NCBI GenBank assembly: GCA_019454205.1
Contig: CP075369.1
Coordinates: forward strand, 62,001-126,000
Direction: 5' to 3'
Length of the DNA stretch: 64,000 nt
DNA from: Xanthobacteraceae bacterium
GTDB lineage: Bacteria; Pseudomonadota; Alphaproteobacteria; Rhizobiales; Xanthobacteraceae
Shown here: piece after piece, positions 34,571 through 42,277 of the stretch
How positions within the stretch are numbered: the first letter of the stretch is position 1
Layout of the letters: each line of letters begins with the position of its first letter
Notes under the pieces: generated by a model
Databases searched by the model: none
What the model was told of the DNA's origin: nothing
The model's input: the letters and a program-made list of their open reading frames with translations, nothing else
Position numbers and translations under genes: made by a program

Positions 34571-34716
34571 ATCGCAAGGATTCGTTTACCACTATTTCCA
34601 AGGGATTATTTACGGGCGCTTCGTAGGCTCAATACGGGTGGGTATGTCCGGGGACACTGTAGTTGGGTTTCCCGGCCGGCAGCCACAATCGGCCCCGCGG
34701 TACCCGGAGCGTACCG

Positions 34717-35325
34717 ATGCGTAAGGCCGCTACACGAACATTGCTGATCGCGGGCTTCGGCCTCTTGCTGCTTTCCGGCTGCAAGACCGGAGGCTCGCTT
34801 GATGTGTTCGGCAATGAGGAGCCGAAAGCCGCGTCGTGGGATCAGCCGCCCGCACCGCAGGCCTTCGTCGATCAGCAACCGCTGACCCCGCCGGAAAAAT
34901 CCCCGGTATGGAATAACGCCGCGAACAACGGTCCCGGCGGCGAAGCCTTGCCAGGCAACAATGCTGCGGATGACCTGTTGCTCGGCAAGAAACATTACCG
35001 CGAACAGAATTACGGCCTTGCAGAGCGCCATTTCCGCCGCGCGGTGGAAGCCAATCCGCGCAACGCCGAAGCATGGCTCGGTCTTGCCGCGTCCTACGAT
35101 CGTCTTCGCCGTTTCGATCTCGCCGATCGCGCATACGGACAGGCGCAGGCGATTCTCGGCCCGACGCCGGAAGTGCTGAGCAACCACGGTTACTCTTATA
35201 TTCTGCGCGGCGACTACAAGCGCGCACGCGAGAAGCTGCTCGCGGCGAAAGCAAAAGATCCGCACAACCCCTACGTAAAAAACAATCTCGATCTGCTCGC
35301 GGATTCCGTTCGTAACGCGCGCTGA
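34717..35325 (+). CDS. tadD: Tad pilus TPR lipoprotein TadD
   Basis: A 202-residue protein; the ATG at 34717 has GGAG eight bases upstream. The leader TLLIAGFGLLLLSGC is a lipoprotein signal with Cys at the lipobox. A proline-rich linker precedes about three tetratricopeptide repeats (GKKHYREQNYGLAERHFRRAVEANPRNAEAWLGLAASY and following). It probably acts as a pilotin-like or scaffold protein for the secretin. It is the last Tad gene here; TadE/F-type pseudopilin genes are absent. Confidence 0.88.
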   Translation: MRKAATRTLLIAGFGLLLLSGCKTGGSLDVFGNEEPKAASWDQPPAPQAFVDQQPLTPPEKSPVWNNAANNGPGGEALPGNNAADDLLLGKKHYREQNYGLAERHFRRAVEANPRNAEAWLGLAASYDRLRRFDLADRAYGQAQAILGPTPEVLSNHGYSYILRGDYKRAREKLLAAKAKDPHNPYVKNNLDLLADSVRNAR

Positions 35326-35345
35326 AGCTGCGTACACACGAACGC

Positions 35346-35366
35346 AACATGCCGTAACGGCGTGTT
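35346..35366 (+). terminator. Possible weak terminator after tadD
   Basis: AACATGCCG (35346-35354) and CGGCGTGTT (35358-35366) form a stem with one mismatch around TAA. There is no T-tract, so termination here is uncertain. Confidence 0.35.
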
Positions 35367-35509
35367 ACCGCAGTTCCATTCGCCAAAATTTCTGCACATC
35401 ATCACCTTGCATGTGACGACTGCGCGATTCAGCGCAGGCTGGAACGGCATTGCGCGTGGCGCGTTGCTGCGTCGGGGCAGGATGAAACACGACTGAATTG
35501 GAGATCATC

Positions 35510-35860
35510 ATGCGCAAGACGATTCTCGCTCTCGCCACCGCTGCGGCGATGGCACTCCCGGTCACCGCTGCGAACGCAGATCACTGGCGTACGCATCATC
35601 ATAATCACGGTCACTGGGCGCCGCTCGCAGGCGCGGCTGTGGGTACCGCGGTTGGTATCGGTCTTTATGACGGCTGGTTCGGCACTACGGCGGCAGGTAC
35701 TGCGCTCGGCGCGACGACGGCGGGTGCGATCACCGGCGGCTTCATTGCGGGTGTCGGAACGGCGGCCGTAATTCATGCGGTTGCAACGCCGTGCACTGGC
35801 TTCCATGCACTGTTCGGTGGCTCCGGTTGCCGTAACGGTCAGTACGTCGGCTATCGTTAA
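35510..35860 (+). CDS. Small exported glycine/alanine-rich protein, paralogue 1
   Basis: A 116-residue protein with a signal peptide (MRKTILALATAAAMALPVTAANA) and GGAG six bases before the ATG. A His-rich stretch (HWRTHHHNHGHW) is followed by a small-residue hydrophobic segment (GAAVGTAVGIGLYDGWFG, TAAGTALGATTAGAITGGF) and a conserved end with two cysteines (TPCTGFHALFGGSGCRNG). I do not recognise a characterised family. A close paralogue follows at 36170. It is probably periplasmic or envelope-associated; the His cluster could bind metal, which is a guess. Confidence 0.8.
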   Translation: MRKTILALATAAAMALPVTAANADHWRTHHHNHGHWAPLAGAAVGTAVGIGLYDGWFGTTAAGTALGATTAGAITGGFIAGVGTAAVIHAVATPCTGFHALFGGSGCRNGQYVGYR

Positions 35861-35890
35861 ACCGGCCGGCTTTCGACCGCCCATAAGAAC

Positions 35891-35927
35891 AACGGCCCCG
35901 CAAACTTGCGGGGCCGTTTCGTATTTT
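35891..35927 (+). terminator. Rho-independent terminator of paralogue 1
   Basis: AACGGCCCCGC (35891-35901) pairs perfectly with GCGGGGCCGTT (35908-35918), followed by a T-rich stretch. The rest of the 309-base gap to 36170 shows no gene; it must carry the promoter of paralogue 2. Confidence 0.88.
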
Positions 35928-36169
35928 CACATTACTATTTACGTTAATCCGTCCGGAAATCGTCCTTGCCTGGCGATCACGCAGCCGTGTGCTTAAGGAT
36001 TTCTCATTCTGCGTTTTTCGTTTGCATTAAGTGCGAATCAGAGTCTTAGTGGCGCCCGATGCGGGGGGCCGCTACATCAGCGCCCATAACTGGTTCGTTT
36101 TCTGGAACGCATAAGGCGCGTCCGGCAGAAATCTGCGCGTGCGCCATTGTGCAAATTAGGAGAGATGAA

Positions 36170-36538
36170 ATGCGCAAGGTTCTTCTTGTTCTCACCGCCG
36201 TTGTGGCGCTGGTCGCGTCCGGCATGACTGCCGCCGACGCCAAGCACAAGCGTCACAAGCACAACAAATTCCCGCTCGTCGCGGGCGTCGTTGTCGGCAC
36301 CGTGGTTGGCATCGGCCTCCACAACACCTGGTTCGGCTCGACTGCGGCCGGCACCGGCCTCGGCGCGACCACTGCCGGCGCTGTCACCGGCGGCTTCGTT
36401 GCTGGCGTCGCGACTGCTGCGGTGATCCACTCGGTCACCACGCCGTGCACCGGCTTCCATGCCGTTTTCCGCGGCGCAGGCTGCAAGAACGGCAAGTACG
36501 TTCTGAAGCATAAGCACGCGCACGGCTGGTGGTGGTAA
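36170..36538 (+). CDS. Small exported glycine/alanine-rich protein, paralogue 2
   Basis: A 122-residue protein starting at 36170 after AGGAGA. Signal peptide MRKVLLVLTAVVALVASGMTAADA, then a basic His/Lys stretch (KHKRHKHNKF), the same small-residue core as paralogue 1 (VVGTVVGIGLHNTWFGSTAAG, TTAGAVTGGFVAGVATAAVIH), the TPCTGFHAVFRGAGCKNG two-cysteine block, and a Lys/His/Trp tail (KHKHAHGWWW). Each paralogue has its own terminator, so they are separate transcription units. Function unknown. Confidence 0.8.
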   Translation: MRKVLLVLTAVVALVASGMTAADAKHKRHKHNKFPLVAGVVVGTVVGIGLHNTWFGSTAAGTGLGATTAGAVTGGFVAGVATAAVIHSVTTPCTGFHAVFRGAGCKNGKYVLKHKHAHGWWW

Positions 36539-36564
36539 GCAACAGCTTCCGCCTCTGAATTGGA

Positions 36565-36596
36565 AAGGCTCCGCGCGAAAGCGCGGGGCCTTTTGC
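36565..36596 (+). terminator. Rho-independent terminator of paralogue 2
   Basis: AAGGCTCCGCGC (36565-36576) pairs with GCGCGGGGCCTT (36581-36592) around GAAA, followed by TTTT. Confidence 0.88.
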
Positions 36597-36627
36597 TTTG
36601 CGGAATACACTTCGCGCTGCACATAGT

Positions 36628-36663
36628 CTTCGCGAAGCAGAATGATTGATAATATCTATTGAT
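36628..36663. promoter_or_regulatory. Operator-like sequences before the LysR gene
   Basis: A perfect 10-bp palindrome CTTCGCGAAG (36628-36637) is followed by the direct repeat ATTGAT (36645-36650 and 36658-36663) around the AT-rich AATATCT. This lies 31-67 bases before the TTG start at 36695 and could serve autoregulation. Confidence 0.35.
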
Positions 36664-36694
36664 GCGCTAGGCTCGCTTTCGGGAGAGTAAGCGC

Positions 36695-37618
36695 TTGATT
36701 GATAAGCTGGAATACCTGATGGCGCTGGCGCGCGAGCGGCATTTCGGACGTGCCGCCGATGCCTGTGGCGTGACCCAGCCGACCCTCTCCGCCGGGATCA
36801 AGCAGCTCGAGGCGCAACTCGGCGTGCTGCTCGTGCAGCGCGGCTCCCGCTTCATCGGCTTCACGGCGGAGGGCGAGCGCACCCTCGATTGGGCGCGCCG
36901 CATCCTCGCCGACACGCGAACCCTGCACGAGGAAATGCGTGCGCTGAAATCCGGCCTTGCCGGGCAACTGCGCATCGCCGCGATCCCGACCGCACTGGCG
37001 ATGGTTTCCGCGTTGACCACGCCTTATCGCGCGCGGCACCCGGAAGTGCGGTTCACGATCTTTTCGATGACCTCGATCCAGATTCTTACCGCGCTGGAGA
37101 ATCTCGAGGTCGATGCCGGCGTTACCTATCTGGACAACGAGCCGCTCGGCCGCGTCAACACGGTGCCGCTCTATCGCGAGCGCTACTGCCTGCTGACATC
37201 CTCAAGTTCTCCGCTCGGCAACCGTAAGGAAGTGTCCTGGGCAGAGGTTGCGCGAGTGCCGCTGTGCCTGCTCACGCCCGACATGCAGAACCGGCGCATC
37301 ATCGAGCAGTTACTGCGCACCGCGGGAGGCGATCCAAAGCCGATGCTGGAATCGAATTCCATGATCGTGCTGTTCGCGCACGTCCGCAGCGGGCAGTGGG
37401 CCAGCGTCATGCCGGAGAAGCTCGCCGAGACGCTCGGCCTGACCGAAACCATCCGCGCCATTCCGATCATCGAGCCGGAAGCGGTGCATACCATCGGTCT
37501 CATCGTGCCGCTGCGCGAGCCGATGACGCCGCTGACGGCAGCGCTGGTCGCGGAAGCGAAGAGAATCGGAAGTCAGCTCGAAGCCGAAACAAGAAAGCAG
37601 ACCGAAATCGGAAATTGA
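36695..37618 (+). CDS. LysR-family transcriptional regulator
   Basis: A 307-residue LysR protein starting at TTG. The helix-turn-helix is at residues about 2-60 (LEYLMALARERHFGRAADACGVTQPTLSAGIKQLEAQLGVLLVQRG). The effector domain includes LRIAAIPTALAMVSALTTPYRARHPEV and SNSMIVLFAHVRSGQWASVMPEKLAE. It belongs to the CbbR/OxyR-like class seen in alphaproteobacteria near formate and C1 genes. Its nearness to fhs/oxc makes a C1 or formate role plausible, but the genes lie on the opposite strand and this is only an inference. Confidence 0.88.
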   Translation: MIDKLEYLMALARERHFGRAADACGVTQPTLSAGIKQLEAQLGVLLVQRGSRFIGFTAEGERTLDWARRILADTRTLHEEMRALKSGLAGQLRIAAIPTALAMVSALTTPYRARHPEVRFTIFSMTSIQILTALENLEVDAGVTYLDNEPLGRVNTVPLYRERYCLLTSSSSPLGNRKEVSWAEVARVPLCLLTPDMQNRRIIEQLLRTAGGDPKPMLESNSMIVLFAHVRSGQWASVMPEKLAETLGLTETIRAIPIIEPEAVHTIGLIVPLREPMTPLTAALVAEAKRIGSQLEAETRKQTEIGN

Positions 37619-37647
37619 ACGGAAGTCTTACAAAGCTGGAGGGAACG

Positions 37648-38058
37648 ATGAACCTTGTTCTGAATCGCCGGCGTGTGTTGCAAGCCGTATCGGTCTTTGC
37701 GTTTTCCTCTCCCGTCGTTGCGTTGGCACGTTTGCAGCCCGAAACCTTCAATATCTTCATGGATTTCCAGAGCGCGGAAATGACTGCGTCCGCCCGCGAA
37801 CTGGCCGACACCATCGCCAGAAAAATCCTGCCGAGCGCTCGCGTTACCATCGCAGGTAACTGCGATACCGCGGAAGCGCGTCCGGACATGCTCGGCCTGA
37901 CGCGCGCGAACGCCGTACTGACATACTTCCTGCGGCAACCGCCGCTCGTGAAGGTGCGCTTCAATGCGCTAAGTAACGGTATCTCGCAGCCGCTGGTCAA
38001 AACCGGCCCGAATATCCGCGAGGCGAGAAACCGCCGCGTCGAGATAACGATCGAATAA
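37648..38058 (+). CDS. Short exported OmpA-like (peptidoglycan-associated) domain protein
   Basis: A 136-residue protein; the ATG at 37648 follows GGAGGG. The leader NRRRVLQAVSVFAFSSPVVALA has an Arg-rich n-region. The rest is a compact OmpA C-terminal-like fold (FNIFMDFQSAEMTASARELADTIARK, VTIAGNCDTAEA, LTRANAVLTYFLRQ, REARNRRVEITIE). The conserved NRRVEI end fits, but the usual GHTD is replaced by GNCD, so binding to peptidoglycan may be weakened. It lies 29 bases after the LysR gene and may be co-transcribed. Confidence 0.75.
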   Translation: MNLVLNRRRVLQAVSVFAFSSPVVALARLQPETFNIFMDFQSAEMTASARELADTIARKILPSARVTIAGNCDTAEARPDMLGLTRANAVLTYFLRQPPLVKVRFNALSNGISQPLVKTGPNIREARNRRVEITIE

Positions 38059-38068
38059 ATCATCGCAT

Positions 38069-38099
38069 AAAAAAAGAAGCCGCCCCGAAGGGCGGCTTC
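38069..38099 (-). terminator. Rho-independent terminator of the oxalate/fhs operon
   Basis: GAAGCCGCCC (38076-38085) pairs with GGGCGGCTTC (38090-38099) around CGAA. On the minus strand it is followed by seven T (38069-38075), giving a canonical terminator just after fhs. Confidence 0.92.
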
Positions 38100-38121
38100 G
38101 CAGTCTTGGACGGAATTAGTT

Positions 38122-39819
38122 TTAGAACAGGCCGACGATCTTGCCTTCGGCGTTGACGTCGATCGAGTCCGCCGACGGCACTTTCGGCAGGCCCGGCATG
38201 GTCATGATCTCACCGCAGATCGCGACAATGAACTCGGCGCCCGCGGAGAGCCGGACTTCGCGTACCGGAATGTTGAAGCCGGTGGGCGCGCCCTTCGCAT
38301 CGGGGTTCGTCGAGAACGAATACTGCGTCTTCGCGATGCAGACCGGCAGTTTGCCGAAGCCCATTTCTTCCCAGGTCTTGAGCTGATCCTTCACCGACTT
38401 GTCGGCGGTGGCGTCGTCCGCGCGATAGATTTCTTTGGCGATGGTGCGGATCTTGTCGAACAGCGGCATTTCGTCGGGATAGAGCAGCTTCAGGTTCGCC
38501 TTGCCTTCGTCGCAAATCTTCACGACGGCCTTGGCGACGTCGGCTGCACCGGCACCACCCTCGGCCCAGTGATCGGCCATCAGCGCTTCGACGCCGAGCG
38601 CCTTGCACTTCTCCTTCACCAGCGCGATCTCAGCGTCGGTATCCGCCGAGAAGCGGTTGATCGAGACCACGGCAGGCAGGCCGAATTTCTTGATGTTCTC
38701 GATGTGGCGCTGGAGGTTCGACATGCCGGCGTCGAGCGCAGAAAGGCTCTCTTTCTTGAGGTCTTCTTTCTTGACGCCGCCATGCATCTTGAGCGCGCGG
38801 ATGGTTGCGACGATCACCACGCAATCGGGCTTCAGGCCCGCCTTGCGGCACTTGATGTCGAGGAACTTCTCGGCACCGAGGTCTGCGCCAAAGCCGGCTT
38901 CGGTGACGACATAGTCGGCGAGCTTCAGCGCGGAGGTTGTCGCCGACACCGAGTTGCAGCCATGTGCGATGTTCGCGAACGGTCCGCCGTGAATGAAAGC
39001 GGGCGTACCTTCCAGCGTCTGCACGAGGTTCGGCGCAATCGCGTCTTTCAACAGCGCCGTCATTGCGCCGTGGGCCTTCATCTCGCTGGCGCGGATCGGT
39101 TTACGGTCGCGGGTGTAGCCCACGATGATATTGCCGAGGCGCGTTTTCAGGTCGTCGAGGTCTTTGGCGAGACAGAAGATCGCCATGACTTCGGAGGCGA
39201 CCGTGATGTCGAAGCCCGCTTCGCGCGGGTATCCGTTGGCGACACCGCCGAGCGAGCACACAATTTCGCGCAGCGCGCGATCGTTCATATCCAGCACGCG
39301 GCGCCATGCGACGCGGCGGGAATCCATGCCGGTGGTGTTACCCCAGTAAATATGGTTGTCGATCAGCGCCGAGAGCAGATTGTGCGCGGACGTGATCGCG
39401 TGGAAGTCGCCGGTGAAGTGGAGGTTGATGTCCTCCATCGGCACGACTTGCGCATAGCCGCCGCCTGCCGCGCCACCCTTCACGCCGAAGCAGGGACCGA
39501 GCGAAGGCTCGCGCAGCGCGCACATGGCTTTCTTGCCGATGTGATTGAGCGCATCGGTGAGGCCGACCGTCGTCGTGGTCTTGCCTTCGCCGGCAGGCGT
39601 CGGGGAGATCGCGGTGACGAGAATGAGCTTGCCGTCTTTCTTGCCGCTCAGCGACTTGATGTAGTCCATCGACACCTTGGCCTTGTAATGGCCATAGGGT
39701 TCGAGGTTCTTGGCATCGATGCCGAGACGCTCCTTGGCGATGTCGGTGATCGGCCGCATCTTCGCGGCCTGGGCGATTTCGATATCCGATTTCGGGTTCT
39801 GGTGTTGGGAAGCGGGCAT
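38122..39819 (-). CDS. fhs: Formate--tetrahydrofolate ligase
   Basis: A 565-residue cytosolic enzyme making 10-formyl-THF from formate, ATP and THF. The ATP site SPTPAGEGKTTTTVGL, the REPSLGPCFGVKGGAAGGGYAQVVPMEDINLHFTGD region and the C-terminal TMPGLPK block are all conserved, and the length is standard. It is the last gene of the minus-strand set oxc-frc-hydrolase-like-fhs. It would feed formate released from oxalate into one-carbon metabolism (serine, purines or serine-cycle assimilation). Confidence 0.97.
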   Translation of the reverse strand: MPASQHQNPKSDIEIAQAAKMRPITDIAKERLGIDAKNLEPYGHYKAKVSMDYIKSLSGKKDGKLILVTAISPTPAGEGKTTTTVGLTDALNHIGKKAMCALREPSLGPCFGVKGGAAGGGYAQVVPMEDINLHFTGDFHAITSAHNLLSALIDNHIYWGNTTGMDSRRVAWRRVLDMNDRALREIVCSLGGVANGYPREAGFDITVASEVMAIFCLAKDLDDLKTRLGNIIVGYTRDRKPIRASEMKAHGAMTALLKDAIAPNLVQTLEGTPAFIHGGPFANIAHGCNSVSATTSALKLADYVVTEAGFGADLGAEKFLDIKCRKAGLKPDCVVIVATIRALKMHGGVKKEDLKKESLSALDAGMSNLQRHIENIKKFGLPAVVSINRFSADTDAEIALVKEKCKALGVEALMADHWAEGGAGAADVAKAVVKICDEGKANLKLLYPDEMPLFDKIRTIAKEIYRADDATADKSVKDQLKTWEEMGFGKLPVCIAKTQYSFSTNPDAKGAPTGFNIPVREVRLSAGAEFIVAICGEIMTMPGLPKVPSADSIDVNAEGKIVGLF

Positions 39820-39861
39820 GGGACTTTGTCCGTGACTGAAAGGTTTTGAATCGGGATTGAA

Positions 39862-40788
39862 TTAGGAGAAGCGGGCGCCTTTTTCGATTTTTGCTGCAGC
39901 GGCCCATTCGCCTGCGCCCACTTTCGGCCCATCGGCCTGCACGCGGGTCAGCTTGAAACGGCCGTCGGCGCAAACGACGGTGATGCCGTCGCTCTCGACC
40001 AGCACCACTTCACCAAGCTTGCCGCCGATGCCTTTCGGATCGCGCGCCGGAATGGGAGTGGCTTCGAGAATTTTGAGCTTCACGCCGTTGATCGTGGCCC
40101 ATGCGGCCGGCGCAGGATTGCAGCCGCGGATCAGGCGGTCGATCTGTTCCCACGGCTTGCCGAAGTCGATATGCGCGTTGTCCGCGCGGCAAAGGCCTTC
40201 GTAGGTCGCCTTCGAATGATCTTGGGGTACGCGCGGCGCCTTGCCGGCTTTCACGAGATCGACCGACTCCAGCATCGCATCGACGCCCATCGGAAACAGT
40301 CGGTCGAAATAGACGGTGCCGAGCGTGTCCTTGTCGGAGATCGGCGTCTTCTTCTGGATGAGAATATCGCCGGTATCCAAGCCGTTATCCGGCCAGAAGA
40401 TCGAAAGCCCGGTTTCCTTTTCGCCCTTGATGATTGGCCAGTTGATTGCCGACGCGCCGCGATACGCAGGCAGGAGCGAGGGGTGATACTGGATGGAACC
40501 GTGGGTCGGGATGTTGAGGAATTCTTCCGGCACGAACAGCGTGACGAAAGCCATCACCTGAAGATCGGGCTTGAGCGATTTGAACTGCTCCCACACTTCC
40601 GGCTTCTTGTAGGAATCCGGCTGAAACACCGGGAGGTTCGCGGCCAGCGCGGCTTCCTTGAGCGGGTCCGCTTTCTGGCCTTCCTTTTCCGGCGCGACAT
40701 AGACGCCGACAATATTTTCACCGCGCTTGATGAGCGCTTCGAGTACGGCTTTGCCGAAGGCCTGCTGGCCATGCACGACGATACGCAT
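39862..40788 (-). CDS. Stand-alone 10-formyl-THF hydrolase-like formyltransferase (ALDH1L1 N-terminal type)
   Basis: A 308-residue formyltransferase-fold protein. It has the folate/formyl motif HPSLLPAYRGASAINWPI with catalytic H102 and D138 in NGLDTGD, 36 residues apart, the same spacing as H106/D142 in the hydrolase domain of 10-formyltetrahydrofolate dehydrogenase. It also shares that domain's FVPEEFLNIP, SIFWPDNGLDTGDILIQ and ATYEGL segments. A second OB-like domain (about 205-300) follows. It is too divergent from Met-tRNA formyltransferase to be fmt. Its place between frc and fhs suggests 10-formyl-THF hydrolysis or direct formyl transfer in oxalate metabolism. Confidence 0.82.
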   Translation of the reverse strand: MRIVVHGQQAFGKAVLEALIKRGENIVGVYVAPEKEGQKADPLKEAALAANLPVFQPDSYKKPEVWEQFKSLKPDLQVMAFVTLFVPEEFLNIPTHGSIQYHPSLLPAYRGASAINWPIIKGEKETGLSIFWPDNGLDTGDILIQKKTPISDKDTLGTVYFDRLFPMGVDAMLESVDLVKAGKAPRVPQDHSKATYEGLCRADNAHIDFGKPWEQIDRLIRGCNPAPAAWATINGVKLKILEATPIPARDPKGIGGKLGEVVLVESDGITVVCADGRFKLTRVQADGPKVGAGEWAAAAKIEKGARFS

Positions 40789-40822
40789 CGTCCGATCTCC
40801 CCACGAAAATTGTTCTTAAAAA

Positions 40823-40846
40823 CCCCGCCCCGTTGATGGGGCGGGG
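40823..40846 (-). terminator. Intercistronic terminator/attenuator after frc
   Basis: CCCCGCCCC (40823-40831) pairs perfectly with GGGGCGGGG (40838-40846); on the minus strand TTTTT follows. It lies between frc and the hydrolase-like gene, so the last two genes may be expressed at a lower level or from their own promoter. Confidence 0.8.
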
Positions 40847-40856
40847 TGATTTTCTC

Positions 40857-42260
40857 TTAAGCCGCTTTCTCTTTTTTCTCCGGCGCCGTGATCGCCCCGG
40901 ACACCTTGATGTCGGCGATCTCCTTGGCCGAGTAGCGCAGCACGTCTTTCAGGATTTCGTCGGTGTGTTCGCCGAGCAGCGGCGAGCGTTTCACCTTCGA
41001 GATCGAGTCCGAAAGCTTGATCGGGTTGCCGACCGAGAGGTACTTGCCGCGCTTTGGATGATCGACTTCGACGACGGTGCCGGTCTTGCGGAGCGACTGG
41101 TCTTCCGCAAGCTCCTTCATCGAAAGGATCGGGCCGCACGGAATGTCGTACTTGTTGAGAATGTCCATGGCCTCGAACTTGGTCTTGGTCATGGTCCATT
41201 GCTCGATGCGCGCGAAGATCGCGTTGAGCTTCGGCAGCCGCGCCTTCGGCGTCGAGAACTCCGGATCGGTCTTCCAGGTCGGCTCGCCGATCACGTCGCA
41301 GATCGCTTCCCAGACCGGCGCCTGCGTAATGAAGTAGATGTAGGCGTTCGGGTCTTGCGGTGCGCCCTTGCACTTCAGGATTCGGCCCGGCTGGCCGCCG
41401 CCGGAATCGTTGCCCGCGCGCGGCACGGCGTCGCCGAACGGAACGCCTTCTCCATATTGCGAGTACTCGGTGAGCGGACCGTGCTTCAGGCGCTGCTGGT
41501 CGCGCAGCTTCACGCGGGCGAGATTGAGCACGCCGTCCTGCATGGCGCAGAGCACGCGCTGGCCGCGGCCGGTGCGGATGCGCTGGTAGAGCGCGGTCAC
41601 GATTCCGAGCGCGAGGTGCAGACCGGTGCCCGAGTCGCCGATCTGCGCACCGGTGACGAGCGGCGGGCCGTCGCGGAAGCCGGTAGTCGAGGCCGAGCCG
41701 CCGGTGCACTGCGCGACGTTCTCGTAAACCTTGCAGTCTTCGTAGGGGCCGGGGCCGAAGCCCTTCACCGACGCCACGATCATGCGCGGGTTTAGCTTGT
41801 GGATGTGCTCCCAGGTCAGGCCCATGCGGTCCAAGGCACCCGGCGCAAAGTTTTCGACCAGCACGTCGCACTCTTTAATGAGGCGATCGAGGATCTCCTT
41901 GCCCTTCTTGTGCTTGGAGTCGATCGTGATCGAGCGCTTGTTGTGGTTGAGCATCGTGAAGTAGAGCGAGTCCGCGCCCTTCACGTCGACCAGCTGGCCG
42001 CGCGTGATGTCGCCGACGCCCGGACGCTCGACCTTGATCACGTCCGCACCGAACCATGCGAGCAATTGCGTGCAAGTCGGGCCGGACTGGACGTGGGTGA
42101 AGTCGAGAATGCGCACGCCGTCGAGCGCGAGTCCCGCCTGGCCGAACGGCTTCTTCGAAGGCGAGGGCAGGCCGTTCGCCTTCTTCGCGGCCGTCTTCTT
42201 TGCCGCGGGCTTCTTTGCCTTCACTGCCTTGAGTTTCGATTTCTTCTTCGCTTTTGCCAT
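40857..42260 (-). CDS. frc: Formyl-CoA transferase (formyl-CoA:oxalate CoA-transferase) with basic N-terminal tail
   Basis: A 467-residue family III CoA-transferase. Catalytic Asp is D209 in TGAQIGDSGTGLHLALG; ILDFTHVQSGPTCTQLLAWFGADVIKVERPGVGDITRG matches Oxalobacter Frc closely. The enzyme moves CoA from formyl-CoA to oxalate. Compared with Oxalobacter Frc it has about 40 extra N-terminal residues that are almost all Lys, Ala and Pro (KAKKKSKLKAVKAKK and on); there is no internal ATG that would remove them, and the upstream ribosome binding site is weak. It is 17 bases from oxc. Confidence 0.94.
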   Translation of the reverse strand: MAKAKKKSKLKAVKAKKPAAKKTAAKKANGLPSPSKKPFGQAGLALDGVRILDFTHVQSGPTCTQLLAWFGADVIKVERPGVGDITRGQLVDVKGADSLYFTMLNHNKRSITIDSKHKKGKEILDRLIKECDVLVENFAPGALDRMGLTWEHIHKLNPRMIVASVKGFGPGPYEDCKVYENVAQCTGGSASTTGFRDGPPLVTGAQIGDSGTGLHLALGIVTALYQRIRTGRGQRVLCAMQDGVLNLARVKLRDQQRLKHGPLTEYSQYGEGVPFGDAVPRAGNDSGGGQPGRILKCKGAPQDPNAYIYFITQAPVWEAICDVIGEPTWKTDPEFSTPKARLPKLNAIFARIEQWTMTKTKFEAMDILNKYDIPCGPILSMKELAEDQSLRKTGTVVEVDHPKRGKYLSVGNPIKLSDSISKVKRSPLLGEHTDEILKDVLRYSAKEIADIKVSGAITAPEKKEKAA

Positions 42261-42277
42261 GATTGTTCTCGCTCGAA

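Noticed and set aside
39862..40788. Annotation as methionyl-tRNA formyltransferase (fmt).
   Set aside because: The catalytic spacing and the GLDTGD/ATYEGL segments fit the ALDH1L1-type hydrolase domain better, and there is no neighbouring def gene.
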